From CATOSK01 sp963665735 (GTDB lineage Bacteria; Chloroflexota; Dehalococcoidia; Lucifugimonadales; UBA3495): a DNA stretch of 64,000 bases. A program made the translations under genes and the position numbers. How positions within the stretch are numbered: position 1 is the stretch's first letter; each line of letters starts with the position of its first letter. Where the stretch lies: positions 2,294,001 to 2,358,000 of the forward strand of contig OY762444.1 of the NCBI GenBank assembly GCA_963665735.1. The letters are read 5' to 3'. Shown here one piece after another: positions 7,177-16,304 of this stretch. The notes below the pieces were generated by a model. The model made no database searches, was not told where the DNA came from, and saw only the letters and a program-made list of their open reading frames with translations.

Positions 7177-8181
7177 TCACCCGTTTTGGAACGCCGGCAA
7201 AACTTCTTCGATGCAGCGTTGCAGTTGGTGGGGCAGGTTGGGAGCGGCAAAGCGCAGTACGGGGGTGGTGCATCCGGCGTCAATGTAGGCCCGTATTTTT
7301 TCGATAACCGCGTCGGGCGGGCCGTAGGCCAGCCACAGGTCGGCGCGCTCCCGGGAGATGTAACCCGCGCCGTAGTAGGTGGTTAGAAAGGTAGCCGCCT
7401 CGTTGTACGCCTGCTCCCGGTCTTCGTTGATGTTGACCATCAGGTGCAGGCAGGAATCCAGTTGCGACGGGTCGCGGCCTCTCTCGGCGGCGTATGCCTG
7501 GATGCGATTGAAACGGTCGCCGAAGGTGTCAACCGGGGTGGCGTCGGTCTGCCAGCCGTCGCCGTGAGCGGCTACCCGCCGCAGGATGCGGTCAACCGTG
7601 GCGTCGTCGGCTTGGCCTGGCTTGGGGTTGGCGGCGATGAGGATGGGCAATGGCTGCTGCACCGGCTTGGGCAGCGCCTCCACTTCGGAAAACTGGTAAT
7701 ACTTCCCCTGGTGGGTGACTTTTTCTTCCGACCACAGCCGCCGCAGAATCTTGACCCCTTCCACCAACCGGCCCGGACGCTCCGGCGACCTGACGCCGAA
7801 GGTTTCGAGTTCGTGGGAAAACGCCGGGCCGTCCAGGGCCGAACCGCCGTTGCAGACCGACAGGATGGTGCGCCCGCCGGAAAGCACGTCCAGGCTGGCC
7901 CACTGGATTGCCAGCAGCAGGGGGTCACGCAGGGGAAAGCTGGCCAGGCAGATAGTTCCCAGCTTGACCCGGCGGGTGCGGGCGGCGATGGCGGAAAGGG
8001 TAACGATAGCCTCGACTCGGGGCTTGGACAGCAGGTTGTCGCCCACCCAAACGCTGTCGAAAAGCCCGGAATCCTCAGCGACGCAGGCGGCTTCAACAAT
8101 CTGGTCCATAGTTGCCCAATCGAACAGCACGGCGCGGGTGGAAAGGCTAAGTCCGAATTTGGTCTGGCGTTGCTCGGTCAC
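7177..8181 (-). CDS. LLM class flavin-dependent oxidoreductase (paralogue 1)
   Basis: Bacterial luciferase-like TIM-barrel monooxygenase or F420/FMN-dependent oxidoreductase, 334 residues. Typical motifs: GLFDSVWVGDNLL, ARTRRVKLGTICLASFPLRDPLLLA, a GGRTILSVCNGG loop in place of the usual GVGxG, RPGRLVEGVKILRRLW and PKPVQQPLPILIAAN. Translation starts at a GTG at 8181 with GGGAGGA upstream. A GYD-domain gene and an SDR lie directly upstream on the same strand, so the three may be cotranscribed. The substrate cannot be assigned. One of five such paralogues in the window. Confidence 0.9.
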   Translation of the reverse strand: MTEQRQTKFGLSLSTRAVLFDWATMDQIVEAACVAEDSGLFDSVWVGDNLLSKPRVEAIVTLSAIAARTRRVKLGTICLASFPLRDPLLLAIQWASLDVLSGGRTILSVCNGGSALDGPAFSHELETFGVRSPERPGRLVEGVKILRRLWSEEKVTHQGKYYQFSEVEALPKPVQQPLPILIAANPKPGQADDATVDRILRRVAAHGDGWQTDATPVDTFGDRFNRIQAYAAERGRDPSQLDSCLHLMVNINEDREQAYNEAATFLTTYYGAGYISRERADLWLAYGPPDAVIEKIRAYIDAGCTTPVLRFAAPNLPHQLQRCIEEVLPAFQNG

Positions 8182-8253
8182 GTTAGTCCTCCCGCGTTGG
8201 ATTCTGGGTTGTACGGCTGGGCCACCCCGTCAGGTCATCGCTTTGGCTCGTCG

Positions 8254-8574
8254 TCAGGCGCCGGGAGGACGGTAGTTGACGGACTTCTTGACAGCTTCGT
8301 CAATTTCCTCCGGGGTCAAGAGAACTGTGGTACTCCAGGCAACCGCCCCGGCGGCGCTGACGTGCAGGCCCACGGCGGCCGCGCTGGCCCGGTCGGGAGC
8401 GTTGAAGATGATGTAGAGGTCGTCTTCACCGAAGGCGTAGAGCAGGTTTTCCACCGTGCCGCCGACGGATTCGATGGCGGCGGTGATGGCGTCCCGCCGG
8501 GCAACGCCGCCTTCCTCGATTAGTCCTTGCAGACCTTCCGGGGTGTAGGTCACTCTGGCCAGGTACTTGGGCAT
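8254..8574 (-). CDS. GYD domain-containing protein
   Basis: Small (106 aa) ferredoxin-like-fold protein of the GYD family, characterised here by MPKYLARVTYTPEGLQGL, RRDAITAAIESVGGTVENL and YAFGEDDLYIIFNAPD. Function unknown; relatives are often encoded beside oxidoreductases. Start ATG with AAGGAGG nine nt upstream. It is between an SDR (upstream, 63-nt gap) and a flavin monooxygenase (downstream, 72-nt gap) on the same strand. Confidence 0.9.
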   Translation of the reverse strand: MPKYLARVTYTPEGLQGLIEEGGVARRDAITAAIESVGGTVENLLYAFGEDDLYIIFNAPDRASAAAVGLHVSAAGAVAWSTTVLLTPEEIDEAVKKSVNYRPPGA

Positions 8575-8637
8575 ATCGCCTCCTTGGGTGCGTTGGATTG
8601 GCTACGGTATGGGGTTGGGGCGATTGATGGACGGCCG

Positions 8638-9417
8638 CTAACGCGACGGGGCCGGCCCCAAGTGGCTGCCGGCGTCCACCAGGATAGTCTCGCCGGTGAC
8701 GTGCTCGGCGCCTTCCAGCAGCCAAACCACCGGGTCGGCAACGGCGTCGGTGGTGCCGGCGGCCTTCAGGGGAGCGGATTGGGCGTAGTGGTCAATAAAG
8801 GCGTGGTAGTTTTCCTCGCCCAAACCCTCCCGCCACCAGCGGGTCTGCATGACGCCGGGGCAGACGGCGTTGACGCGGATTTCCGGCGCCAGCGCGCGGG
8901 CCAGAGACAGAGTCATCACGTTGAGGGCGGCCTTGGATGCGGCGTAAGCGATGGAACTGCCGGTGCCGGTAAAGGCCGACCCGGACGAGACATTGACTAT
9001 CGCCCCTTTGCCCCCTTCTTTCATGGCCGGAACGACGGCCCGCGCCATCTGGAACGCGCCGATGACGTTGACTCCAAAAATGCGGTTGAAGTCCTCGGCG
9101 GAAAGCCCTTCCAGGTCGGTGTGGGGAACTATTTTGGACTGGGCGGCGTTGTTGACCAGCCCGTCTATGCGGCCCCACTGCTCTACGGCCAGGGAAGCCA
9201 TGCGGCGGCAATCTTCGTCCACGGAAACGTCGGCCTGGCAGAGAAGGGCATCGGCGCCCAGGCTGCGACAAGCGTCGGCGGTTTCTTCGGCCTCAGCCCG
9301 GCTCTTGGTGTAGTTGATGACCACCCTGGCGCCCTTGCCGGCCAGCCGTTGGGCCACCGTCGCGCCCAGCCCGGTAGCCGAGCCGGTAACTATGAAAACC
9401 CCGTCCTGCAAGTCCAT
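8638..9417 (-). CDS. SDR family NAD(P)-dependent oxidoreductase
   Basis: Classical short-chain dehydrogenase, 259 residues from the ATG at 9417; a longer frame would run into the divergent ATPase promoter region. The Rossmann motif TGSATGLG (about residues 11-18), NNAA, the catalytic serine in NVSSGSAF and AYAASKAALN (YxxxK) are all present, as is the C-terminal VDAGSHLGPAPSR. Dehydrogenation of an unknown alcohol is expected. It probably heads a minus-strand operon with the GYD and luciferase-like genes. A TATAAT on the minus strand (plus 9457-9462) may be its -10. Confidence 0.93.
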   Translation of the reverse strand: MDLQDGVFIVTGSATGLGATVAQRLAGKGARVVINYTKSRAEAEETADACRSLGADALLCQADVSVDEDCRRMASLAVEQWGRIDGLVNNAAQSKIVPHTDLEGLSAEDFNRIFGVNVIGAFQMARAVVPAMKEGGKGAIVNVSSGSAFTGTGSSIAYAASKAALNVMTLSLARALAPEIRVNAVCPGVMQTRWWREGLGEENYHAFIDHYAQSAPLKAAGTTDAVADPVVWLLEGAEHVTGETILVDAGSHLGPAPSR

Positions 9418-9571
9418 CGCCCTTGCCCCCTTCGCCGCGTGTCCAGTTTTGGTTGCATTATAGCGGATGGGGCGGTGTTTGGGCGGGCGGGTTGGTGGCG
9501 GGTCTATAATGGGGTTGGGCGGATTCCAAACCCTGCCCTGGGCCAAAACTTCCCGGACAAGGACGGCAGCC

Positions 9572-10705
9572 ATGACCCCCAGCACGATGATTGAATCGGT
9601 ACACATTCGAGGTTTCCGGTCTCTGGCCGACGTGGAACTTTCCGGTCTGCCGGGGGCAACCGTGCTAATCGGCCCCAACGGTTCCGGGAAGTCGAACTTT
9701 ATCCGTTTCTTCGAAATGTTGAGTTGGATGCTCCTCCACCGTCAGTTGGGCGATTTCATAGCCAGGCAAGGAGGGGCCGACGACCAGCTATTTGGCGGCA
9801 ACCGCTTGACCCCCCGCATGGAGGCCACAATCAGGATAAGAACCATGTACGGCCGGAGCGACTACCGTTTTTCGCTGTCCTATGGACATCCCGACCGTTT
9901 TATCTTCAGCGAAGAAGCCTTTAGGTACACCGCTTCAGGTTTACCTGCGGATTTCCCTTGGCAATACCTTGACAGCGGACACCGGGAAGCAAAGATTGTC
10001 GAAGCTGCTCAATCATCTGGGAATTACGGAGTCGATCGGCAAATGGCGTGGGTCATTGTGCAGTTGCTCGGAAAATGTCACGTATTCCAATTCCATGATA
10101 CGTCGGCAAGTTCCAATTTCAAGAACGCATGGGATGTGTCGGATTGCATCCAACTCCGAAGTGACGGGGGGAATCTGGCGGCGGTGCTATATGGTTTGGA
10201 ACAACGAGACGTTCAGCGGTACGAGTTGATTTGCCGCCACATCGGGCGAGTCCTGCCAGGTTTTGACCGCTTTGACATCCAGCCGTATTACGGCAAAGTC
10301 CTGTTGCGATGGAAAGGCAAATGGAGCGACAAGACCTTTGGGGCGCATCTAACGTCGGACGGGTCGCTGCGCTTCTTTGCACTGGTGACACTACTGAATC
10401 TTCCTCCAGAAATGCTGCCCGACGTTATCCTGCTGGACGAACCGGAACTGGGTCTGCATCCGGCGGCGGTCGCTTTGGTTGGTGGAATGATAAAGTCTCT
10501 GGCCGCAGAAAAACAGGTCATCGTAGCGACTCAATCCCCGTTGTTGGTAGATTCGTTTAACCTAGACGAGATTTTCGTTCTGGACTTGGAGGACGGGCGG
10601 ACAAAGTGCAACAAGCTGAACGCTGATGATTATGGGGCGTGGCTGGAGGACAACTTCACGCCGGGAGAGCTTTGGCAGAAAAACCTTCTGGGGGGCCGTC
10701 CGTGA
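9572..10705 (+). CDS. AAA family ATPase (AAA_21/OLD-like), partner of DUF4276
   Basis: SMC/ABC-type ATPase of 377 residues from the ATG at 9572 (AAGGACGG upstream). Walker A GPNGSGKS spans residues 34-41, with FRSLADVELSGL before it as in RecF/OLD proteins. LTSDGSLRFFAL resembles the ABC signature region, and VILLDEPELGLHP is the Walker B/D-loop, followed by VIVATQSPLLVDSF with a switch-type T-Q-S. The next gene overlaps by 4 nt (GTGA), implying translational coupling. AAA ATPase plus TOPRIM-like partner is the architecture of OLD/PARIS/AbiL-type defence modules. GC is lower than the surrounding genes. Confidence 0.88.
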   Translation: MTPSTMIESVHIRGFRSLADVELSGLPGATVLIGPNGSGKSNFIRFFEMLSWMLLHRQLGDFIARQGGADDQLFGGNRLTPRMEATIRIRTMYGRSDYRFSLSYGHPDRFIFSEEAFRYTASGLPADFPWQYLDSGHREAKIVEAAQSSGNYGVDRQMAWVIVQLLGKCHVFQFHDTSASSNFKNAWDVSDCIQLRSDGGNLAAVLYGLEQRDVQRYELICRHIGRVLPGFDRFDIQPYYGKVLLRWKGKWSDKTFGAHLTSDGSLRFFALVTLLNLPPEMLPDVILLDEPELGLHPAAVALVGGMIKSLAAEKQVIVATQSPLLVDSFNLDEIFVLDLEDGRTKCNKLNADDYGAWLEDNFTPGELWQKNLLGGRP

Positions 10706-11337
10706 CCCGTCTGGCTGTGTCGGTGGAAGGACAAACGGAAGAGGCATTTATCAACGGGGTACTTGCGCCCCACTTGTTGAACTGCGGCGTTTATGCAACA
10801 CCCATACTCATCGGGAGGCGGGGCGGGAATGTGACGGTAGAGCGGCTAGCGGGGGATATGGCCAACTTGATTCGCGGCTTTGACTGGGTAACTTCGCTGG
10901 TGGACTTTTACGGGTTTCGTGATAAGGGCAACGCTACGACTGAGCAGTTAAGGCAACGGATCAGGAACGCCATTGATGGTAAAATTGGCCGTTCCTGGAA
11001 CCAGTCCCGGGCGTTTCCTTACGTGCAACTGCACGAGTTCGAGGGCTTGTTGTTTTCGGACGTTACCGCCTTCGGAGCAGTCAACGCCACGAATGAGGCA
11101 GTAGAACAGTTGCGCCGGGTTCGCGCTCAGTTTCCGACCCCGGAAGAAATAAACGACCACCGGGACACCGCGCCCAGCAAGAGAATCGCGGCGGTGATGC
11201 CCCGGTACAACAAGGTGGTTGACGGCTCTTTGGTAGCCGAAGCCACCGGGTTGGATGTAATCCGTTCCGAATGTCCCCGGTTCAACGCTTGGGTTACACG
11301 CCTGGAATCGCTGGAGGATTCGAGCCAGTCACCATAA
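10702..11337 (+). CDS. DUF4276 family TOPRIM-like protein, putative nuclease subunit
   Basis: 211 residues from the GTG at 10702, which overlaps the TGA of the ATPase gene. The N-terminal SVEGQTEEAFINGVLAPHL matches DUF4276 and supplies the TOPRIM-type glutamate (E9, with E13). LVDFYGF with D68 would be the first acidic metal ligand, and VQLHEFEGLLFSD is a family hallmark. DUF4276 is regularly paired with AAA ATPases. By analogy with AriB and OLD TOPRIM nucleases it may cut nucleic acid when the ATPase is triggered; no activity is demonstrated for this protein. Confidence 0.85.
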   Translation: MTRLAVSVEGQTEEAFINGVLAPHLLNCGVYATPILIGRRGGNVTVERLAGDMANLIRGFDWVTSLVDFYGFRDKGNATTEQLRQRIRNAIDGKIGRSWNQSRAFPYVQLHEFEGLLFSDVTAFGAVNATNEAVEQLRRVRAQFPTPEEINDHRDTAPSKRIAAVMPRYNKVVDGSLVAEATGLDVIRSECPRFNAWVTRLESLEDSSQSP

Positions 11338-11348
11338 AGTCCCAACGC

Positions 11349-12767
11349 TCACCGCACCGGGCCGCCCATGGGGGAGCGGGGCGAGCCGGATTCAATGAAC
11401 TGGCCGACGCCGGGGGACTGTTCCAGCTTGCCGTCGTTCAGCAAGACCTTTCCCCGCAACAGGGTCATCCAGGGCCGGCCCTGGACTTGCCAACCCTCGA
11501 ACAGGGTGTAGCCGGCGTTGCTCTGGTGGTCGCGGGCTGTGATTATCCGGTCGCCCTGGGGGTCGAGGATTAGCAGGTCAGCGTCGGAACCCACCTGGAT
11601 GACGCCCTTGCGAGGGAACAATCCGAAGATGCGGGCCGGGTTTTCCGACATGACCCGGGCCAGCCACCAGATAGGCAGTCCCCGCTTGACCACGCCCTCG
11701 CTGTACATCAGGGAAACGATGGTTTCCAGTCCCGGCGAGCCGAAAGGCACTGACGCGCCCTCCGGGGTGACGAAGATGTTGTCCCAACCCACCTGCTTGA
11801 GTTCCCAAGGGTGGGGCGAGTGGTCGCTGGAGACGATGGACGTATGGCCCTGTTCCAGGCCGCGCCACAGGGCTTCCCGGTCGGGGCCGTCCTCCGGGCG
11901 CAGCGGCGGGCCGATTTTCGCCAACGGGCCTACTTTGGCCATTTCGGCGTCGGAAAGCAGCAGGTATTGGGGGCAAGTCTCCGTCCAGACCAGTTGACCT
12001 TGGGCCTGGGCCTGCTTGATTCGTTCCAGTCCCAACTGGGTGCTGAGGTGGACAACGTAGGTGGGGCAGCGGGTGGCGTCCCCCATCTTGATGGCCCGGT
12101 TGATGGCCTCTTCCTCGGCCCAGTCGGGGCAGGCGGTGGGAAAGTCGGTGGGGTGGGTGTGGCCCTCGCCGATGAGCTTGTTTTCCAGGTATTCGATGAT
12201 GTTGCCGCTTTCGCAGTGCAGTTGCAGCACTCCGCCGCCCCGGGACACCAGGTCCATCGCGTTGCAGATGTAATCGTCGTCGCACATCCGGCCCGGCCGC
12301 TTCTTGTAGGTCATAAACATCTTGTAGGACTTGACGCCCATTTCCAGGGCTTGGGGCAGGCTGTTGAGGATGCTGGGCCGATTCTGGAGGATGAAGTGCA
12401 ATGCGAAGTCCACCAAGGCGGTGCTGTTGACTTCTTCCTGGATGCGGTGGATGGCTTGGGGCAGGGTTTCGTCGCCTTCCAGGTTGTAGGTTCCAAAGGG
12501 GATAAGGGTGGTCAACCCGGCGCGGGCGGCGGCCAAAGCGCCCAGCGCGTAGTCGTCGTGGCCGTCGAGGTGAACGTGGGCGTCAATCAGACCGGGGAGG
12601 ACGAACTTGCCTTCGGCGTCAATGTAGGTATCGGCGGGAGGCAGCAACTCTTCCGGCCCCAGGGCGACGATTTTCTCCCCGGAAATGGCAATGGCGCTGT
12701 CAAAGACCTGGGAGGAAGTGACCACCTGGCCGCCGCGAATTATGGTGTCAACCCTGGTTTCGGCCAT
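11349..12767 (-). CDS. Dihydropyrimidinase/hydantoinase-type amidohydrolase
   Basis: Zinc amidohydrolase cleaving cyclic amides such as hydantoins or dihydropyrimidines. Binuclear metal ligands: H64 and H66 in DAHVHLD, carboxylated lysine K149 in KSYKMFMTY, H184 in LQLHCESG, H240 in YVVHLSTQ and the Asp of SSDHSPH. 472 residues, normal for the family, from the ATG at 12767, which is better spaced from GGAGG than the ATG 6 nt earlier. Transcribed away from an MFS transporter gene, which could carry a substrate. The exact substrate is not predictable. Confidence 0.92.
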   Translation of the reverse strand: MAETRVDTIIRGGQVVTSSQVFDSAIAISGEKIVALGPEELLPPADTYIDAEGKFVLPGLIDAHVHLDGHDDYALGALAAARAGLTTLIPFGTYNLEGDETLPQAIHRIQEEVNSTALVDFALHFILQNRPSILNSLPQALEMGVKSYKMFMTYKKRPGRMCDDDYICNAMDLVSRGGGVLQLHCESGNIIEYLENKLIGEGHTHPTDFPTACPDWAEEEAINRAIKMGDATRCPTYVVHLSTQLGLERIKQAQAQGQLVWTETCPQYLLLSDAEMAKVGPLAKIGPPLRPEDGPDREALWRGLEQGHTSIVSSDHSPHPWELKQVGWDNIFVTPEGASVPFGSPGLETIVSLMYSEGVVKRGLPIWWLARVMSENPARIFGLFPRKGVIQVGSDADLLILDPQGDRIITARDHQSNAGYTLFEGWQVQGRPWMTLLRGKVLLNDGKLEQSPGVGQFIESGSPRSPMGGPVR

Positions 12768-12865
12768 TTTCATCCTCCGTTAGCTTGGGGTTGGGCGTTG
12801 GCAACCTTGGGGATGTGATTGAGCACCGCCCCCACATTGCGGGAATTGTAGCACAAGGGGCCTTG

Positions 12866-12894
12866 TTGAGAGGTATCCGCCGCTCCGTTACAAT
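12866..12894 (+). promoter_or_regulatory. Candidate promoter for the MFS transporter
   Basis: TTGAGA (12866-12871) and TACAAT (12889-12894) with 17-bp spacing; the start codon is 26 nt downstream. Confidence 0.5.
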
Positions 12895-12919
12895 GCCGGT
12901 GCGTTAAGGAGGGGGACGG

Positions 12920-14245
12920 ATGTTGAAAGTCAATTTCAACTTGGCGGAACTGGTAACCGGGGGTTACCGTTTCCATTACGCCTGGGTCATCGTCGGGGCG
13001 GCCTCCGCCATGTGGGTCATTTCGTCCTCCGTCCGGTTCGCCACCAGTATGCTGGTGCCTCACCTGCAAGAGGTCTTCGGGTGGAGCATTTTCGCCATTT
13101 TCGTAGCCTTTGCTCTCCAGTGGGTGCTTTCGGCCTTTTTCAGTCCCGTCGCCGGCTGGATTGGAGACCGCTACGGCGTCCGCAAGGTGATGCTGGTCGG
13201 GGTGGCGCTGTTCGTCATTGGCATGGGGCTGACCGGCACGATGAACCAGCTATGGCAGTTTTACCTTTACTACGGGTTTATCCTGGCGGCGACGATGGCG
13301 ATTTTCCAGGTGCCGGTGGTGGCGGCGGTGGCCTTGTGGTTCCGCAGTCGCCTGGGCGTTGCAATGGGCATCCTCCAGGCGGTGCAGGGACTGGGGACGG
13401 CCCTGGCGATTTTCGGCATCTATGCGCTGCTGGCCCTGGGGTTGAAGTGGACTTTCTGGATACCGGGAATCGTCGGAGGCGTGACGCTGCTCCTCCTGCT
13501 GCGGTTGTTCCACAACGAACCGGGCGCGGTGGGATTGCGGCCCCTGGGCGTGTCCGCCGACGCTCCAACCGAAAGACTGCTGGAAGGGCCGGTGGCCAAG
13601 GTCAGGAGCAGCGTGTTCGTGCGGCAGGCCCAGCGGACTCCCGCCTTCTGGAACCTGGTGGGCATACACTTCTGGGGCTGCGCTGGTCATAACATCATCC
13701 TGATGGGACTGGTGGCAATGGCCGTGGAACGGGGCATATCCCTGGGAGCGGCGGCGGGGGTGTACGGCACGCTCACCATCGTCAGCACCGTGACCCGGTT
13801 CCTGGTGCCGGTGGCGGCGGACCGGCTGGGCAGCAAGGGAGCGATGGCCGTCTGTTTCTCCCTCCAGACTTTCCCGGTGTTGCTACTGCTGTTCGCCAAC
13901 GACCTGTGGATGTTCTACCTTTTCGCGGTGATATTCGGCATTGGCGTCGGTGGGGAGATGACGGCCTTCCCGATTATCAACCGCCAGTACTACGGCAACG
14001 CGCCCATGGGAACTACCTACGGCTGGCAGACCTTGGGGGGCGGAATCGGCATGGCCCTGGGGCTGGCCCTGGGCGGGTTCCTGTGGGCCTACACCGGCAA
14101 CTACGCCGGGGCCGTATGGCTTTCCTTTGCCCTCAGTCTGGTGGGGGTAGTATCCATCGTGGCGCTGCCCACCACGGCCCGCCACCTGCTGCCCCACTGG
14201 GAGGACGCGCTGCCCCCGGAGGCGCGGTCTTCGGCCTACGGGTGA
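12920..14245 (+). CDS. MFS transporter (OFA/monocarboxylate-type)
   Basis: 441-residue, 12-TM major facilitator. TM1 is preceded by GGYRFHYAWVIVGAASAMWV, a start typical of the oxalate:formate/monocarboxylate branch. The cytoplasmic loop 2-3 motif is GWIGDRYGVRKVMLVG, and a matching VPVAADRLGSKGAM occurs in the second half. GGAGGGGG precedes the ATG. Divergent from the hydantoinase gene, so import of an organic acid or ureido acid is plausible but unproven. Confidence 0.9.
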   Translation: MLKVNFNLAELVTGGYRFHYAWVIVGAASAMWVISSSVRFATSMLVPHLQEVFGWSIFAIFVAFALQWVLSAFFSPVAGWIGDRYGVRKVMLVGVALFVIGMGLTGTMNQLWQFYLYYGFILAATMAIFQVPVVAAVALWFRSRLGVAMGILQAVQGLGTALAIFGIYALLALGLKWTFWIPGIVGGVTLLLLLRLFHNEPGAVGLRPLGVSADAPTERLLEGPVAKVRSSVFVRQAQRTPAFWNLVGIHFWGCAGHNIILMGLVAMAVERGISLGAAAGVYGTLTIVSTVTRFLVPVAADRLGSKGAMAVCFSLQTFPVLLLLFANDLWMFYLFAVIFGIGVGGEMTAFPIINRQYYGNAPMGTTYGWQTLGGGIGMALGLALGGFLWAYTGNYAGAVWLSFALSLVGVVSIVALPTTARHLLPHWEDALPPEARSSAYG

Positions 14246-14320
14246 TGGAGGATTGCAACCGACTGAACATCGGGGGAGATTAAGGTTCGACCGGGATGAC
14301 TGGTTCTGTTAGCGCGCGTT

Positions 14321-14503
14321 TCAGCCACCGGAGAGGTTTATGGCCGCCCCTATGCCGCCTGTGACTACCCCCAGCGCCATGCTCCAACCGCCGACGGATA
14401 GTATCGGGTCCGGCACCTGGCCGAGGAATATGGCGATGACTACCATGACCACCATCGGGACCAGGAACATTAGCCCGGCCATTGAAAGGATGACGTAGCT
14501 CAT
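14321..14503 (-). CDS. Small hydrophobic membrane protein, 60 aa
   Basis: Two predicted membrane helices (about residues 4-28 and 38-57) joined by a QVPDPILSVGGWS turn. No family recognised. A GGGAAG lies just before the ATG. Its convergence with the MFS gene gives no functional clue. Length and composition suggest a real but minor gene. Confidence 0.5.
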   Translation of the reverse strand: MSYVILSMAGLMFLVPMVVMVVIAIFLGQVPDPILSVGGWSMALGVVTGGIGAAINLSGG

Positions 14504-14682
14504 CTTCCCGGCCCTCCGTCTGGAATTATCGTCTCACGCTGGCGGACTTGGTGGTGACTCCCATAGGCCGGCACATATTGGGGAAACCCGATAAGGAAGA
14601 CTGGGAAATCGTTGAGGCGAAATTCCGTCGCAGCAAACGGGGACGGGTAGAAGAGTACGGGTTGGTAACTTTGCCCAAATGA
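14494..14682 (+). pseudogene. Start-less open frame, probable gene remnant
   Basis: In the frame ending with the TGA at 14680-14682, about 50 codons read RLTLADLVVTPIGRHILGKP then a charged tail rich in Lys, Glu and Arg ending LVTLPK. No ATG lies in frame after the preceding stop at 14491-14493. It looks like the C-terminal end of a truncated protein. Family not recognised. Confidence 0.28.
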
Positions 14683-14887
14683 AAAAGGCCAGCCCTGCTA
14701 CGCAGTAACCAGCCTATGAGCTAAGACCACCGGATACTGGCTGATTTGTCAACCCCGCAAAACCGGCACGAGTAAACCGCAACAATTCGGGTCGGTCCCA
14801 TTATCCCCCAGATAGGCCGCGGTTTTGGGCTGGAAGGGGCAGGCGTTGGGCCTGCCCCTTGGGGTTGCCGGTGGTTACGGAGTGGGG
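14504..14887. other. Intergenic region with remnant frame and terminator-like palindrome
   Basis: Besides the remnant frame, it holds an 11-bp perfect stem AAGGGGCAGGC/GCCTGCCCCTT with a 5-nt loop at 14834-14860, just beyond the stop of the minus-strand flavin monooxygenase. There is no U-tract on either strand, so it is a hairpin of uncertain role. Nothing else recognised. Confidence 0.5.
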
Positions 14888-16003
14888 TTACTTGAAGTGG
14901 GGGATTACCGAGTCGCTGAGGCAGCGCAGGGTGTCCATGACCACTTCGCGGGGAACCGAGGAAGTCCAGTTGACCTCGAACATGATTTCGTCGGTGGTGA
15001 AGGCTTCCTTGAACATATGGATTTTCTCCACCACTTCCTCCGGCGTGCCGAAGAGGTTCACTTCCTCGGTGGCCTCGGGGCCGGCGCTGCCGGCGTCGGT
15101 GCTGCCGATGGCTACCCGGCCGGCGTAGTAGATGCGGGCCAGATTCATCAGTTCTTCCACCCGGCGGTCGGCCTTTTCCTGAGTGTCGGCCACCAAGGTA
15201 GGCACCCGGACGACGGTGGTGGGGTCGCCTTCGTGTCCGGCGTCCTTGTATGCCTTCCGGTACGCCTTCACGTCCTCGCGCAGGATGGCCGAACCCCGCA
15301 GGTTGTGGGGGGAGCTGCCGGCGCCGATGGCGATGCGGTAGCCATGCTCGCCCATGGGGACAAAACTTTCCTGGCTGTCCACCGGCAGCAGCATGGGCAT
15401 GGGCCGCTGCACGGGCTTGGGGATGCCCATGTAGCCTTCATAGAAGGCGGGATAGTTGAAGTACTTGCCCTCGAAACCGGAGAATCCGTCTTCGTTCCAG
15501 AGCTGCTTCAGCACTTCCAGGTACTCGAAGAAGTACTCCCGCCGCTCGTCGGAGCCGCGGGTGCGGGCGCCGGCGCCGTAGATGAAACGCCCTTCGCTCA
15601 CCTGGTCAACGATGGCGACCTGTTCGGCCACCTGGAGGGGGTCTTCCATTTGCAGGTTGTCAAAGGCGTAGCGTTCGTGGGGCAGCGCCCGGGGGGATAC
15701 GGTTTCGCCGGGCAGGCGCAGCGTCGGGCGGTGGATGGAAGTCCCAATCCTGATGTTCTCGGTGCGGTTGGCGATGACCGCGGACAGCATCAGGGATTGG
15801 GGGTCCATGCTGCCCTGGGTAGAGAAGTGGCCGCCTCCGAACCAGACGTAATCCCAGCCGGCGTCCTCGATGTAGTCAATTTCCTTGAAGTTCTGCTTGT
15901 AGGCGGCGGCTTCAAGGAGTTTCCCGCCGGCGTAATCCGGGTCCCAGGGGACTTTGCCCCCTTCGTACACAGCGTTCCACGTGCTGAACAATCCAAAGTC
16001 CAT
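14888..16003 (-). CDS. LLM class flavin-dependent oxidoreductase (paralogue 2)
   Basis: 371-residue luciferase-like TIM-barrel enzyme. Family motifs: GWDYVWFGGGHFS, NRTENIRIGTSIHRPTLRLP, DPLQVAEQVAIVDQVSEGRF with YGAGART, then EYLEVLKQLWNEDGFSGFEG and PKPVQRPMPMLLPV. The ATG at 16003 has GGAGGAGGG nine nt upstream. Longer than the other paralogues owing to an insertion around ETVSPRALPHERYAFDN. Flanked by repeats on both sides and apparently monocistronic. Confidence 0.9.
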   Translation of the reverse strand: MDFGLFSTWNAVYEGGKVPWDPDYAGGKLLEAAAYKQNFKEIDYIEDAGWDYVWFGGGHFSTQGSMDPQSLMLSAVIANRTENIRIGTSIHRPTLRLPGETVSPRALPHERYAFDNLQMEDPLQVAEQVAIVDQVSEGRFIYGAGARTRGSDERREYFFEYLEVLKQLWNEDGFSGFEGKYFNYPAFYEGYMGIPKPVQRPMPMLLPVDSQESFVPMGEHGYRIAIGAGSSPHNLRGSAILREDVKAYRKAYKDAGHEGDPTTVVRVPTLVADTQEKADRRVEELMNLARIYYAGRVAIGSTDAGSAGPEATEEVNLFGTPEEVVEKIHMFKEAFTTDEIMFEVNWTSSVPREVVMDTLRCLSDSVIPHFK

Positions 16004-16304
16004 GTTCGTCCCTCCTCCTTTTATTGGCGGTACGACCCTTCGGTTTTCCCAATGCTAGCACCGGCGGGGAACAGCGTCAACGCTTGGGGGATGTATGGTC
16101 ATGCCGGCCGGCGGGGAACGCACCCCCTCCCCGACCCTCCCCCTGGTAGGGGGAGGGAGTGAAAATTTTACCTTTTTGTCCATTTTCGCCCATTCTTGAC
16201 CATTTGAGCGTGGATTGGCGGGTTGGATGTGTCCAAGAAGTGTCCATTTTGGGGATTATCTGGGCGGTTTTGGCGATTTTGGACACTTTTTGGGCAAAGT
16301 TTGG
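16004..16304. repeat. Repeat-containing spacer, family B palindrome plus GTGTCC inverted repeat
   Basis: A copy of the ACCCTCCCCCT/AGGGGGAGGG palindrome (family B) lies at about 16122-16160. The AT-richer remainder carries AAGTGTCC and GGACACTT about 30 nt apart in inverted orientation (about 16239-16288). No gene is evident. Confidence 0.6.
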
